From: Meconema thalassinum | Lineage: Eukaryota > Arthropoda > Insecta > Orthoptera > Tettigoniidae | Length of the DNA stretch: 64,000 bases | NCBI GenBank assembly: GCA_946902985.2 | Contig: OX336393.1 | Location: 48,917,348 to 48,981,347 of the forward strand | Direction: 5' to 3' | Shown: positions 43,466-55,604 of the stretch, in pieces | How the letters are laid out: each line of letters starts with the position of its first letter | Numbering within the stretch: the stretch's first letter is position 1 | The notes under the pieces: model-generated | What the model was told of the DNA's origin: nothing | The model's input: the letters and a program-made list of their open reading frames with translations, nothing else | Database searches by the model: none | Made by a program: the position numbers and the translations under genes

Positions 43466-43748
43466 ATTGTAAACTGTATTAACTGTGTTCGTTGTTAGAT
43501 TCATAATTTGTTTTTATTGTGTGAATCGATACAAGATATATTGTTCAATTGAATCCTTATTGAGAATCAGGTCTAATTAAGTAGCCTACCAAATGGTATA
43601 ATAGTACATTATGCAACGAGCCTGTAGGCCTAATGGTATGTTTATAAAGCGAGCGTATGCGAGTTTTATAATTTCCATACGAGTGTCTTAATTACCATTA
43701 TAGGCGAGTTGCATACGACTGTTTATGTTCGACGATAATTATTATAAC

Positions 43749-44985
43749 TATTAGCAGAAGTACGGTGTTCTTCGAACGGTGTTCGGTGTTAACACCAGAC
43801 ATTATCAATTGAGCTACTGTTACAATAGTTAGCGGTTCGTTATTCCTTCATAAGTTTATCAGAACGAAGTTAGTTTTCTGGGAATATCACACACACTGTT
43901 ATTTTAGGGCCTTAAAATGTGGTTTTCAGAGACCTTTTATAGACTCCCGAATTTTGTGTCTCACATTGAGAAGCGCAACATATGCGTTGGTCGTCCTTCT
44001 AGGATAATGTTCATATTTCGCCTATTTTAGCATATATTTTGAGACTTTTTCCCTATATCCACCCTTCTACTGTATGAAAAGTACGGTGAAGAGTTTTATA
44101 AATGATTGGTGTATTGACTCATGTTTACCATACCTAATTTCACGATGCACCAAGCATCCGAACACGAGTTATAGGCGAACATAAAGAAACACAAAAAGAC
44201 AATTCTGTTGTCTACAACATATCACCCAGATAACCAAATATGGGTATATATACCAAACAGTATCAAACAAAATCATCCTTCCGATGAACCCGTATGTCGA
44301 CAAAAAAAAAAAAAAAGATTAGTTAAAATGTGCTCTTAAACTAAATTCACCTAACGTGTACTTCCTGACGTGAAATAGAATTGAAAGCTTTGTAGTCGAA
44401 ACGCAATACACGTCATATAAAAACTGACCCTCTACGTTGTGTTAGGTCCCCATACACAGGAAGACCCATTTCATAAATTATAAAGGCTTGTGGTGCATGA
44501 AAATTCAGGTTCTTTAGCCTTAAAAGGCCCAAATTCCTAAAAGCCGCAAAAAATGCTGATTCAATTCAGGAATTTTTGAAAATAATGTTGCTATTTGGAG
44601 ATATAATAGACCTTCTGTACTATATGTCGCACGTGAAAATTGCATGAACAAATTCTAGGTTAACCCTTGATCCCCTTAATTGCATTGATGAATTATACAG
44701 TCTACATTGGTTCCGTGATAACCGTATAGCCATTTGCAAACTTTCACAGAAATGTAATAAATGGAGTGACATTGCTTCTTACAGAAATATATTGCCATCA
44801 CTTGAGATAATGTTGTCATGGTTACCGATTTGCATTCCTTCATTAGTTTGTTAAATTAAATTAGTTTTCTGGGAATATTTCAGAAACTGTTGGATTTAGA
44901 GCCTTATGATGTAGTTTTCGAGGACCCTTTAGGGCCCCCGAGTTTTGTTTCTGGCACCGAGAGGCTTTGTCTTGTCGTTGTACGC
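43749..44985. repeat. diverged family R repeat (TTTTAGGGCCTTAAAA type)
   Basis: 43860-44000 and 44590-44980 share TTAGTTTTCTGGGAATAT, AGGGCCTTAAAATGTGGTTTTC and TGGTTACCG...TTGCATTC with 57140-57560. 44590-44720 matches the region around the LTR-element insertion site. No coding frame recognised. Confidence 0.5.
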
Positions 44986-45914
44986 CATAATATAATACTA
45001 ATAATAATAATCTATTATATATAATCCAAAATTGACTCATCACCGCAGGGCTCAAACCACTAGACCTAGAAAGATGAAATTTTGCATGTTGGTTGATCCG
45101 AGTATGTAGAGGCCCACTAAGAAATGTTTTTTGAAAATTCAATTTGTAAGTGACTTTTTTCGGCCCTTTGGCACTGAGCAAGGACAGTCGGTACAAAGGT
45201 CGGATTTAGCTCATTTTAAGCCGCCAGATACGAGAAACAATACTCGGAGGTCCTATAGGGACCCCGAAACACACTTTTTAAGTTCCTAAAACGAACGGTT
45301 TCGGAGATATTCCCAAATAACTGTGTTCCCTCTGAGAGACAGATCAACGTTACTATGGTAACCGCTGAAATTTCCCAGTCCGAGGATAGTTTTCTGGCAA
45401 TATCTCGAAAACCGTTCGTTTTAGGGCCTTAAAACGCGGGGTACGGTTCCCACTTCTAACCACGAACATTGCTCCTCGCATTGATACGCGTAAAATGAGA
45501 TATATTTTATTTATAATGGTGGTTTTTGGGGTCGGATACGATCGTGATTTTGAGTCTAATTTTATACTCTTTGAGCTGGAAAGAGCCTTCAGATTTTTAC
45601 TCTAATTTACAATATTAAGATTCTTTCTATTTTGCACGGTATGCTTTCATTTTCTTTATAAATTTGTTTTTTGTTAACTGATTTTTTTGTTTGCCAATTT
45701 TGAACTGCTCTTTTTCGTTTTTTACCATGATCAGCAACCCATATTCACAGTCGAATGTGTCGTATTCTACCGGCCGTCACGTTAATTATTATTTTTTCTT
45801 AATTACTCTTACTGAGGAATAATGTTGGTATTTTGTCTTTCACGGCCATTAGATCCCCGCACAAGGCACGGTCTAAACCTAGAAAAGTTGCTGAGTTGGA
45901 CTAATGTACTAATG
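44986..45914. repeat. further non-coding repeats, including a relic of the 3720-4080 family
   Basis: 45000-45440 has CTCAAACCACTAGACCTAGA and GTTTCGGAGATATTCCCAAA-type text, close in style to family R. 45765-45900 shares CACGGTCTAAACCTAGAAAA with 3880-3930. A 111-residue minus-strand frame (44861-45196) lies in these repeats and has no motif. Confidence 0.4.
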
Positions 45915-46290
45915 GTGCAGCAGAAAAGTGGAGAATTGAAGCTTTTGGAATGTGGTGATACAGGAGAATGATGATCAGATTGGTAGATAGGGAAACAAAT
46001 GAAGAGGTATTAAGACGAGTGGGAGATGAGAGATGTTTCTGGCGACTGCTAATGAAGAGAAGAGATAGGAGGGTAGGACACATATTAAGACACCCAGGAA
46101 TAGCAAGCTTAGTTATGGATGGGAGGGTCGCGGACTAGAACTGTAGGGGTAAACCAGGGTTAAACAGATTGCCTCGGATGTAGGGTGTGGTAGCTATGCA
46201 GAGATGAAACAATTAGCTCAGGAGAGGGAGACATAGAGGGCTGCATCAAACCAGTTAAAAAACTGAAGACTCAAACAACAACAATCAGGA
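45915..46290 (+). pseudogene. LINE-C 3' fragment
   Basis: GGTGCAGCAGAAAAGTGGAG to ACTGAAGACTCAAACAACAA, with several stops and a short deletion before AAACAGATTGCCTCGGATGT. It covers the part after ETWTIGAAEKRR. Confidence 0.75.
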
Positions 46291-46930
46291 ATTTTAATTA
46301 TTTAGAGAGGCATGTGAGGCAAAAGGGTGTTTGGAGAGTTCAATCCCTGGGATGTAACACTGGAAGAGACTGCATAATGTACATCAGCGGCCAAGATGAG
46401 AGATATTTAACTCTAGGTCTATTAATAGCGACATGTTGACGTTCAAATCATCAATAAGTATGGCCAAATAACATCCAGAATAGCTTAAGTATGAATACTT
46501 TTAATTCCCCATATTCCGATAGATTTGCCATTCCAGTGTGCAAGAGTGCAGTTCCCTCTTCAAACAATATTCGCAATTTCTTTAACAAAGCACAATGACA
46601 CACACTTAAAAGTAGCACGAGTACATTTAGACAAAAACCATTTTTTCCCATGGGTAACTGTATGTGGCGTGCTCGCAAGCATCCGGACAACAAAATCGTT
46701 ATGTCTCAGCAGAAGATGGCAAAACCAAAAACGTAATTTTAAAATGTGTTAACATAATGTAACATCGAACCCTGCAGATATTCACAACTCTATAAAATTC
46801 CCACTTTACTGCTCATATCAATATACTGTATGTAACAGAATATTCAGAATTAGAATGGACCCACCTATAGCCGCGATTGCTGTAATAGAATAGACCAATT
46901 ATCAGCAATAATGCATCGTCCCCATTGTCT
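46291..46930. other. no gene recognised
   Basis: Short frames without motifs. GCGGGCGAAGCCGCGGGTAC at 46936 forms a hairpin just before CTGCTAG-TATA and may be a transposon end. Confidence 0.3.
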
Positions 46931-47000
46931 TGATCGCGGGCGAAGCCGCGGGTACCTGCTAGTATAATATAGGGATAGGAATATAATAGACCTGCCGTAC

Positions 47001-48787
47001 TGTGCCCGTTTAGACCGGAGTCCGCACGACCACATATGCATTTTACCAATAATCAGCACGAGAATCAAAATATCCCGGAGCGCCAGATGGGTTAAAGCAA
47101 ATCGCAAAAACGACATCAAATTAAAAAAATGCTTTACTGATTTTTGGCTCAATGCAACAATAAGGATAGAAGGAGATTTAATTGGGAGAAACACATCTGG
47201 TAAAATTATCTCAGTTTATTTTGAAGTTAAAAATCTGACTGAAAGAATGCTCAAAGCAGCATCATCCACGTGTGGCGATCCACACTCTTATTTACACACA
47301 ATATACAGAAATCTTCCAAACACATTTGACAATCTTTTTGGAAACACAAGTCCGATTAATAGTCCTGTGGACTGTGTTCCAAAATTATTAATATTTAATT
47401 CCAGTTCAAAATTAATTGTCTATACTGGAAATAACGTAGATCACTGTTTGACTATTTACATGATATTAACACTCGTAGAATAAATGTTTATAGAATTCTT
47501 AAACTTTCACTTGTTTTTCCAGTTTCAAAAATATATCGTCGAAAATATTATCATCATTGAAGCAACACAAATTATTAACACATATTAATAACATCTGAAA
47601 AGTATTTGACCATTGAGCATAGCATCGAAGAACTGTGCGAAGCACAACAACAATTAATTGTTCTTCTGACATTAAACATTCGAGAAGTGACTCGATTATG
47701 AACTTCAAGTTCCAAACAAAATATATGATTTCTGAATCATCAACTTGATCAATAAATGGTTGAACCATTCAACTATTCAATTATCCACTTGGAATCATTA
47801 TGAAAGATAATATTGATATTTATGGCCATTCTTAGCAACTTTTACAACTTGCAATTCTTCGACAGAATGCGGAAATTAGAATTGTAGTTTTATAATGAAT
47901 TCATTTAGTTCATGGCACTAGGATTTGAAAATATCCTTCAAATTATTCGTGGTTAAAGAATTATTTTTAATTGGCAGTGGCCCATTCTATTATTTGTGTA
48001 AGAACACAATATTACAACAACAACAACAACAACGGCAAAGGTCTTCCTCTGTAGAAGAATAAACTACTATCATGACAAATCCGGGTTCTAGCAAAATCAA
48101 AGTCTAAATGGAATTCGTAAACAAGGTTGAAATAAGAACTGATGGTTTCAAAGAAATAACCTTCGGGTTATTCATACGACGAAATGTGTGGCTCCAATAC
48201 TCCTACTATAAACCTGAGCCATCGAACCTGCTATTTGATTGATGCTCGAAAAAACCTTCATTCCTGCGACTTAACATGCGCACCTGGGAATGGCATTTCA
48301 ACTACTCCACACACATAAATTATCTCCCCAAAATTTATACAATAACTCAAGCCTCTGCTTGTTATCAACACTGGAAGATTAATAAACTGACAAGTTTATT
48401 TTATTTTACCATTCAGTTCAACCCGTGAATTTACCATACTTATGAAAATCTTTATTTCACTTTCGAGTGTATTTACGTCATGATTTTATATAAATACAAA
48501 AATATCCTATTTGATACAAATATCATTTGCTTCCCGTTTCATGCCTCTCCGTGTTATCTGAAAAATATACTTTACTCAATGCAAATATCAACTGTTCAAC
48601 CAGAACTGAAATGTTGGTTGAATGCGGGCTTGCGCTAACCACTCTCCTTCGGAAAATCTCCTGTTCCAGACTAGAAATGATTAAACTACTTCATAGGCTC
48701 TCTCTCAATACATATGATTATTATAAAATATAATATCCAAGAATTATTTAGGAAAATTATGAGAATTATTATTATTATTATTAGTGG

Positions 48788-48820
<33 letters not shown>

Positions 48821-50347
48821 TTAAATATGTTTAATTATCATCTCATTATGTGAGAATCCACATGTTCGAACCTTCGAATATGGAAAAAATATCCATTCCT
48901 CAACAAAAATAAATTATTAACTTTTACAGTTACATCGGGGTTTTTCCGTGGTTTCCTTAAAATATGAAAAATTCAAATAAATGCTCGAAATGCTCGGTCA
49001 TCGATCCTAAACTGTTATGAGTGCTGAAAATGCTCAGAATAACTCTAATAAGTCTTGCGTAAATCATTGCAAGCTTTAAATACGACGAAAAAAAATGTGT
49101 TGGTCATCTGCAGAAAAAAAATAGTTTGTTCCAATTAGCTAGGCATAATATAATTCAAATGTGGCTTACATTTCTTGATGGTCTTGAAGTGTAGTAAACC
49201 TGGTCTGTACCAGATTTATCCATAGACATGCCCTATCGGACAAGCATGTATAATCCTTGTATCGGCCGCCATTGTAGACCCACAATTCGTCTAGTCAGAC
49301 ATAGTGGTAGTATCTTTCGACGTTTGAATAAACTGTGGTTCCATTTTAATATGGGCTTCTATCAAAGCCATAACAGTTTGTTTAAATAGGGTCAGATCTA
49401 AGTGATCTCTTCTTAGATATGTCAGTTGTAACATAACTCACTGTAATCTCATCAGTACAAGAAAAACATTGACAGTCTAAGCAATTAACGGCTGTTCTGA
49501 AGATCGTTCCCTGGGCATGGTTTATTAATATCACCATCTGCCATGCGCTAAGCAACCTGCAGTTTCCCTTGCGTAGACTAATGAACGCCACCGTTATAGA
49601 CTAGTCTTCAGTGTACTGACAGATCGAAGTGGTTAACTAGTTACAAAAATGAAAACTGACTTGAAAATGGATTTAAACATCCAAGTATTAAGTTACTACT
49701 GGACTGTGACAAAATACTATTTTCTAGACAAAGTCTAGCATATGTCCTTTTGGAAATATAAATATTTCCACCAATGTCTGTAGAAAAACAATCACCTCAG
49801 TGATTCTCCTCACCAGAAACTTACTAAGTTCCAACTCGTTTGCGCAGCACTTCTCGTGACAATCACGATTTGAAAAGAACTTCTTCGTAGATTCGGCAAC
49901 CATGTGCCTTGGCTCAGCGTAGACGCAACTTGCTTGCCAAGTGCTTGTGTTAGAATGAGCTAACCATGCCTGTTTCAGCTGGCTTTTATTCAAAACGGTC
50001 AGGGTCACGCGTCATCGCCTGATATCTGGAAATCCTCATATCTCTTGAATCCCTGGTCCGATTTACTTGAAACTAATTGCGTTCTCTTTCATTTGGCCGA
50101 GCCAGTAATCTGATCCCATTCTCAAGTCTCTACTCCATAGTTAACTATTTAATCAATAAATAGCCTCCACCTCTGCTGTTACTCGCTACGTCACTTGACA
50201 TCCAACTATCGGTAAAATTCTTCGAAATGCTTCTCGAAGCAATGTAGCGCGATATTCAAATATCTCAACTTTCAAAAGCGGCTACAGCCTTTCCCTTGAT
50301 ATCTAGGTGTCTGAAACTTGGAATACCCATTCCTAGAGTTGGGCACA
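47001..50347 (-). repeat. 3' long terminal repeat (3347 bp)
   Basis: Unusually long for a gypsy-type element. Contains an (AAC)n run near 48020 and an (ATT)n run near 48770-48820. Short frames in it recur unchanged in the other LTR and look like chance. Confidence 0.93.
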
Positions 50348-50362
50348 TCCACCCCACACCTA
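50348..50362 (-). other. polypurine-tract-like site of the LTR element
   Basis: The minus strand reads AGGTGTGGGGTGGA directly before the LTR start TGTGCCC, the position where plus-strand synthesis is primed in LTR elements. Confidence 0.65.
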
Positions 50363-50506
50363 GCAAAAAATAAAAATTTAAATTTTTTTATTTTTCCTAT
50401 CTACACATTAAATCATCTGGTTCTTGAATAATAGATCTTCAAATTCGATGCATTGTAAGTTCCCACGATGTTACCAGTTCGTGTATTGGCTACTTCATAG
50501 CTTCCA

Positions 50507-53266
50507 TTATTGTTTACTTCCACAATATTCAAAATCTTCAATTTCACCAGGCTTAATATCAAAAATATCTTGATACTCTTCCAAAATCTTCCCTAGCTCT
50601 GGGGACTCCTTCTCAGTGTAGACTTCTTTTCCTTCAGCTTCATGAAAAATCAGAGACCATTGAGCATCTCCCTCGATGTCTTCCTCTTCTTTTCCCTCGA
50701 AGTTAATCTCTTCGTTATTCTTGAATCTGATCGTCTCTGTCTTCATATCTATCACTGCTTGATATTTCTGAATGAAATCTGCTCCCAATATCATGTCAAA
50801 AGCCATGTCCTTCATTACAACAAACACATGTCGGAAATCATGTCCTCCAATCGTAATACATAAGTATAATTGTGTTTTACACAGATATATTTTATTGGGT
50901 ATTATTCCTTGGATCTTAATTCCTGATACTGGAATCTCCTCTAAATTCTCTTTGAGCTTCCACAGAATATAAAGCTTCTCACTCACAAGACAAAGCATAG
51001 CCCCAGTATCGATCAAAGTATCGACAGGCATACCAAATACTTCGCATGATATGATTGGCATTCTAATTCTTGTACCCATTTCTTTTCGTTCGTCATTCTG
51101 TTGAATTAAGTCATCATCCTCTGCTTGCCATTTAATAATTCTGGAAGTGAAAGTATTCAAAATTCTATCTTCTACTGTGAATTCGAAGTTTTTTTTTTCA
51201 TTACCATTCCCCCGGGATTGTTGTGTTCCCGATGGACCTGGTTCGTTGGGCCTCTGCTCCAAAAATTGCAAGTTATCTTGGTGTCTTGCTTCCAAATTTT
51301 TCCTTGTGTCCTTGTTAAACTCTTCATTGGACTGACGAGTATCTACATTCCCTCTGTTGTTGTAGTTATTTCTACCAAAATATCTTCTTTCCTGGTACCT
51401 TCCTTGACTATCTCGTGGTCTTCTCCATCGAGTATTGTATCGATTACCACCATCCGGTCTCGCATATGGCTTGTAACTGTATCTGTTACTGTACTGGTTC
51501 CATCCTCTCTTATTGGAATCTTCCCTCGGCGATTTCTCTTCTCGCTCCTCTCGAATCTCTCGAGGTGTCTGAAAATAACTATCAGCCATAACAGCATACA
51601 CAGCGTTGTTATTCTTTACTCCCTTCTGATGGAAGAATTGAGCGTTTGTATGATCCAGCTTCTGTAATACTTCATCAAATTGTTCCATATTATAGATATC
51701 AGCAGCGATCAAAGTCCTCTGGACGTCTGCTGGAAATTGACGTATCAATGCAGTAATCAACTCGTTATCTGGCATCGGCGGATCTAAATGTTGGAGTTTA
51801 GACAGCTGTCCTGAAAAGTACGTAGAGTATCGAGTAGGTTGTGACGTCGAGAATCTCTTCGAATATAACTCTGCTCTGACTTGCTGTTGGGTTTCCGGGG
51901 ACCAAAACTTCTTCAATAGCCCACGAGAAAACTCCTCAAAAGTGGTTAGAGTGGATCTAAATGCTCTAAACCAAAGAAGTGCGGGACCTTCCAAGAACTT
52001 CCCTATCACTCGGATCTGTCTTTCTTTAGGGATCTTGGAATCTTTCAGGTAATCCCCTGCTTCTCTCAAAAATTCCACGGGTGTTACAGAATCTCGCCCT
52101 GAAAATTTAGAAGGCTTATCTTCTATATTCTTAAATACAGTTATGGGGTTGGATTGAAATACTGTCCTGACCTCATCCTGTCTATCTGTCTCTCTAGCTG
52201 CTCCTAGATTTATCTGTATCTGTTCCTTTCCCCTTACATTTGGCATTTTCAAAAGATGATCAGACTGTTTCTCATCCTTGATTTGAGTTTTCATAGCCTC
52301 AAGTTCCTTCTGGTTTTCTTCTGCCATCTTCTTAATTGCTTCAGTTTCTTTACAATTTTCCTTGACATCAATGGATATCTGGTTCATAACAGCCTCATGA
52401 CTTTTCAATGACCCTGTCATATCTGATATGTCCTTCTGAGTTGCTTGGATATCTTTGGCAATTACTTCAATATGGGATGACAAAGATTCCCTAATCTCCT
52501 TGATTCCCTCTTGGTTCTCCAGCTTGAGTGTGTCTTTAATTTCATTGACAACTGTGGTCTTGATTTCAGTTTGCAATTCACTAATCACACCTTCTCTTAT
52601 TTCTCCCATGACAAGTTCTTTGAATTGTTCCGTTAAACGTTGAACAACTAGAATTCCCATCTCGTTACTCTCCTTCTTCACTCGGACTTCCAGGTTGACC
52701 ATGTCTTCACCAACTTTCCTAAGACCATGTTCTATCCTATCAGCTAAGCTTTGGGATCGAAGATCGGCATCGCGAAATTTTTCGTCCATTAAACTTGCGT
52801 TAGTAGCTAATGAAGTTTCGAGCTCATGTGTTTTATCGCATAATTTATTCATTTTACTCTCAAGTGTCATTTTCAAAATTTCGGAATTCTCTTTAAATTT
52901 ACTTTCCATTGAATTAAATTTACTGTTTAAATTTTCTTTCAAATTACCTTTTAACCTGTTTTCTAAAGAATCAGAATTTTCTTTAAGTTTATCATTCAAA
53001 TTTTCTCTAAGTTTATTTTCTAAAGAATCAGAATTTTCTTTAAGTTTTTCATCTAAACTGTCTTTCAAATTATCAGAATTTTCTTTAAGTTTTTCATTCA
53101 AACTTTCTTTCAAGTTATCTTTTAATTTATTTTCTAAAGAATCGGAATTTTCTTTAAGTTTCCTTTCTAAAGCCTCAGTATTTTCTTTCATAATGGCTGC
53201 TACACGCAGTCCAGCCTCTTTTGAACTCTCCTCCAAACTCCTCATCATCCTCATCATTTCTTCCAT
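50507..53266 (-). CDS. Gag-protease polyprotein of the LTR element (919 aa)
   Basis: Residues about 20-145 are tandem coiled-coil repeats of LKENSDSLENKL type, followed by more helical sequence to about 345. Residues about 378-540 match the gypsy Gag capsid region (SKFSGRDSVTPVEFLREAGD, EGPALLWFRAFRSTL, FCSS-free). Residues about 565-640 are Arg/Asn/Tyr-rich (RNNYNNRG), where a CCHC zinc knuckle would be expected; none is visible. The retropepsin active site is DTGA at 753-756, with the partner motif DMILGADFI further on. The end, ILEEYQDIFDIKPGEIEDFE, is the linker that normally leads into reverse transcriptase, but the frame stops a few codons later. The product could assemble particles and cut itself, but could not copy RNA. 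The ATG at 53264 is the first in frame after a 511-nt leader. Confidence 0.92.
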   Translation of the reverse strand: MEEMMRMMRSLEESSKEAGLRVAAIMKENTEALERKLKENSDSLENKLKDNLKESLNEKLKENSDNLKDSLDEKLKENSDSLENKLRENLNDKLKENSDSLENRLKGNLKENLNSKFNSMESKFKENSEILKMTLESKMNKLCDKTHELETSLATNASLMDEKFRDADLRSQSLADRIEHGLRKVGEDMVNLEVRVKKESNEMGILVVQRLTEQFKELVMGEIREGVISELQTEIKTTVVNEIKDTLKLENQEGIKEIRESLSSHIEVIAKDIQATQKDISDMTGSLKSHEAVMNQISIDVKENCKETEAIKKMAEENQKELEAMKTQIKDEKQSDHLLKMPNVRGKEQIQINLGAARETDRQDEVRTVFQSNPITVFKNIEDKPSKFSGRDSVTPVEFLREAGDYLKDSKIPKERQIRVIGKFLEGPALLWFRAFRSTLTTFEEFSRGLLKKFWSPETQQQVRAELYSKRFSTSQPTRYSTYFSGQLSKLQHLDPPMPDNELITALIRQFPADVQRTLIAADIYNMEQFDEVLQKLDHTNAQFFHQKGVKNNNAVYAVMADSYFQTPREIREEREEKSPREDSNKRGWNQYSNRYSYKPYARPDGGNRYNTRWRRPRDSQGRYQERRYFGRNNYNNRGNVDTRQSNEEFNKDTRKNLEARHQDNLQFLEQRPNEPGPSGTQQSRGNGNEKKNFEFTVEDRILNTFTSRIIKWQAEDDDLIQQNDERKEMGTRIRMPIISCEVFGMPVDTLIDTGAMLCLVSEKLYILWKLKENLEEIPVSGIKIQGIIPNKIYLCKTQLYLCITIGGHDFRHVFVVMKDMAFDMILGADFIQKYQAVIDMKTETIRFKNNEEINFEGKEEEDIEGDAQWSLIFHEAEGKEVYTEKESPELGKILEEYQDIFDIKPGEIEDFEYCGSKQ

Positions 53267-53737
53267 AATTTCAATTATTATTCAAAACTTAGGGGTATAC
53301 AACAGTGGCAAACACAAGCTTATAACTAGAACAAGAAATATGAATAGCTAATTGGAACACTATAATAAAATGAGATTTGTCCTCATGTCGACGTGATGGA
53401 AAAACAAAATTCTCTACTTTTAGGAATTACATTTACCACAATATCACAAGAAAAATATGCAAGTTCTCAAATATCCTCCACCTGGATTCTAATAATGTGT
53501 ATATCCAGTCATCGAACGTTTACTACTGAATTTACTTGACGCCCTAATGGTTAAGCCATTATCAAAAATAATCAAACCCATTCTAATTATTAACCAATTT
53601 AAATTTTTAATTTTCCCCACTAATTGGGTTTCCTACTAATATATTCATCCAAACCAGACATCTCTCAACTCCCAAAATATTTCTATAAAAATTATCACAA
53701 TTTCAAATCGGCATGCGATTGACCATGTCTAAATCGG

Positions 53738-53755
53738 GACCCACGTTCGAAGCCA
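53738..53755 (-). other. primer-binding-site-like sequence of the LTR element
   Basis: The minus strand TGGCTTCGAACGTGGGTC begins about 24 nt inside the 5' LTR. It resembles tRNA-Lys-type primer sites (TGGCGCCCAACGTGGGGC) apart from a four-base block. The distance from the LTR is larger than usual, so the call is tentative. Confidence 0.4.
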
Positions 53756-53777
53756 TTTCTCTCTCTATCTTATTTTA

Positions 53778-55568
53778 TGTGCCCGTTTAGACCGGAGTCC
53801 GCACGACCACATATGTATTTTACCAATAATCAGTCAGCACGAGAATCAAAATATCTCGGAGCGCCAGATGGGTTAAAGCAAATCGCAAAAACGACATCAA
53901 ATTAAAAAAATGCTTTACTGATTTTTGGCTCAATGCAACAATAAGGATAGAAGGAGATTTAATTGGGAGAAACACATCTGGTAAAATTATCTCAGTTTAT
54001 TTTGAAGTTAAAAATCTGACTGCAAGAATGCTCAAAGCAGCATCATCCACGTGTGGCGATCCACACTCTTATTTACACACAATATACAGAAATCTTCCAA
54101 ACACATTTGACAATCTTTTTGGAAACACAAGTCCGATTAATAGTCCTGTGGACTGTGTTCCAAAATTATTAATATTTAATTCCAGTTCAGAATTAATTGT
54201 CTATACTGGAAATAACGTAGATCACTGTTTGACTATTTACATGATATTAACACTCGTAGAATAAATGTTTATAGAATTCTTAAACTTTCACTTGTTTTTC
54301 CAGTTTCAAAAATATATCGTCGAAAATATTATCATCATTGAAGCAACACAAATTATTAACACATATTAATAACATCTGAAAAGTATTTGACCATTGAGCA
54401 TAGCATCGAAGAACTGTGCGAAGCACAACAACAATTAATTGTTCTTCTGACATTAAACATTCGAGAAGTGACTCGATTATGAACTTCAAGTTCCAAACAA
54501 AATATATGATTTCTGAATCATCAACTTGATCAATAAATGGTTGAACCATTCAACTATTCAATTATCCACTTGGAATCATTATGAAAGATAATATTGATAT
54601 TTATGGCCATTCTTAGCAACTTTTACAACTTGCAATTCTTCGACAGAATGCGGAAATTAGAATTGTAGTTTTATAATGAATTCATTTAGTTCATGGCACT
54701 AGGATTTGAAAATATCCTTCAAATTATTCGTGGTTAAAGAATTATTTTTAATTGGCAGTGGCCCATTCTATTATTTGTGTAAGAACACAATATTACAACA
54801 ACAACAACAACAACGGCAAAGGTCTTCCTCTGTAGAAGAATAAACTACTATCATGACAAATCCGGGTTCTAGCAAAATCAAAGTCTAAATGGAATTCGTA
54901 AACAAGGTTGAAATAAGAACTGATGGTTTCAAAGAAATAACCTTCGGGTTATTCATACGACGAAATGTGTGGCTCCAATACTCCTACTATAAACCTGAGC
55001 CATCGAACCTGCTATTTGATTGATGCTCGAAAAAACCTTCATTCCTGCGACTTAACATGCGCACCTGGGAATGGCATTTCAACTACTCCACACACATAAA
55101 TTATCTTCCCAAAATTTATACAATAACTCAAGCCTCTGCTTGTTATCAACACTGGAAGATTAATAAACTGACAAGTTTATTTTATTTTACCATTCAGTTC
55201 AACCCGTGAATTTACCATACTTATGAAAATCTTTATTTCACTTTCGAGTGTATTTACGTCATGATTTTATATAAATACAAAAATATCCTATTTGATACAA
55301 ATATCATTTGCTTCCCGTTTCATGCCTCTCCGTGTTATCTGAAAAATATACTTTACTCAATGCAAATATCAACTGTTCAACCAGAACTGAAATGTTGGTT
55401 GAATGCGGGCTTGCGCTAACCACTCTCCTTCGAAAAATCTCCTGTTCCAGACTAGAAATGATTAAACTACTTCATAGGCTCTCTCTCAATACATATGATT
55501 ATTATAAAATATAATATCCAAGAATTATTTAGGAAAATTATGAGAATTATTATTATTATTATTAGTGG

Positions 55569-55604
<36 letters not shown>

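Larger units (their letters stand above)
38293..43748. mobile_element. 5.46-kb element with terminal inverted repeats enclosing a satellite array
   Basis: The left end (38293 to about 38435) begins GTTATAATAATTATCGTCGA. The right end (about 43605-43748) is its reverse complement ending CGATAATTATTATAAC. Arms match over about 120-140 bp with few differences. Between them are about 240 bp of unique sequence, about 33 satellite units, a SINE and about 140 bp of right-hand sequence. A 115-bp palindrome of both arms alone is at 58836-58950. No transposase frame. The target duplication was not found, so whether this is a transposon or two family members trapping a satellite is open. Confidence 0.65.

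Noticed and set aside
46929..46963. Canonical Helitron 3' end (hairpin then CTAG before T)
   Set aside because: The hairpin and CTAG fit, but no matching 5' TC end or second copy was found, so it is only a possibility.
47247..50008. Short frames repeated at 54028-56795
   Set aside because: They are duplicated because they lie in the two LTRs; none has a recognisable motif.
52695..53351. 218-residue Ser/Leu/Phe-rich frame on the plus strand
   Set aside because: It is the antisense of the coiled-coil repeats in Gag.
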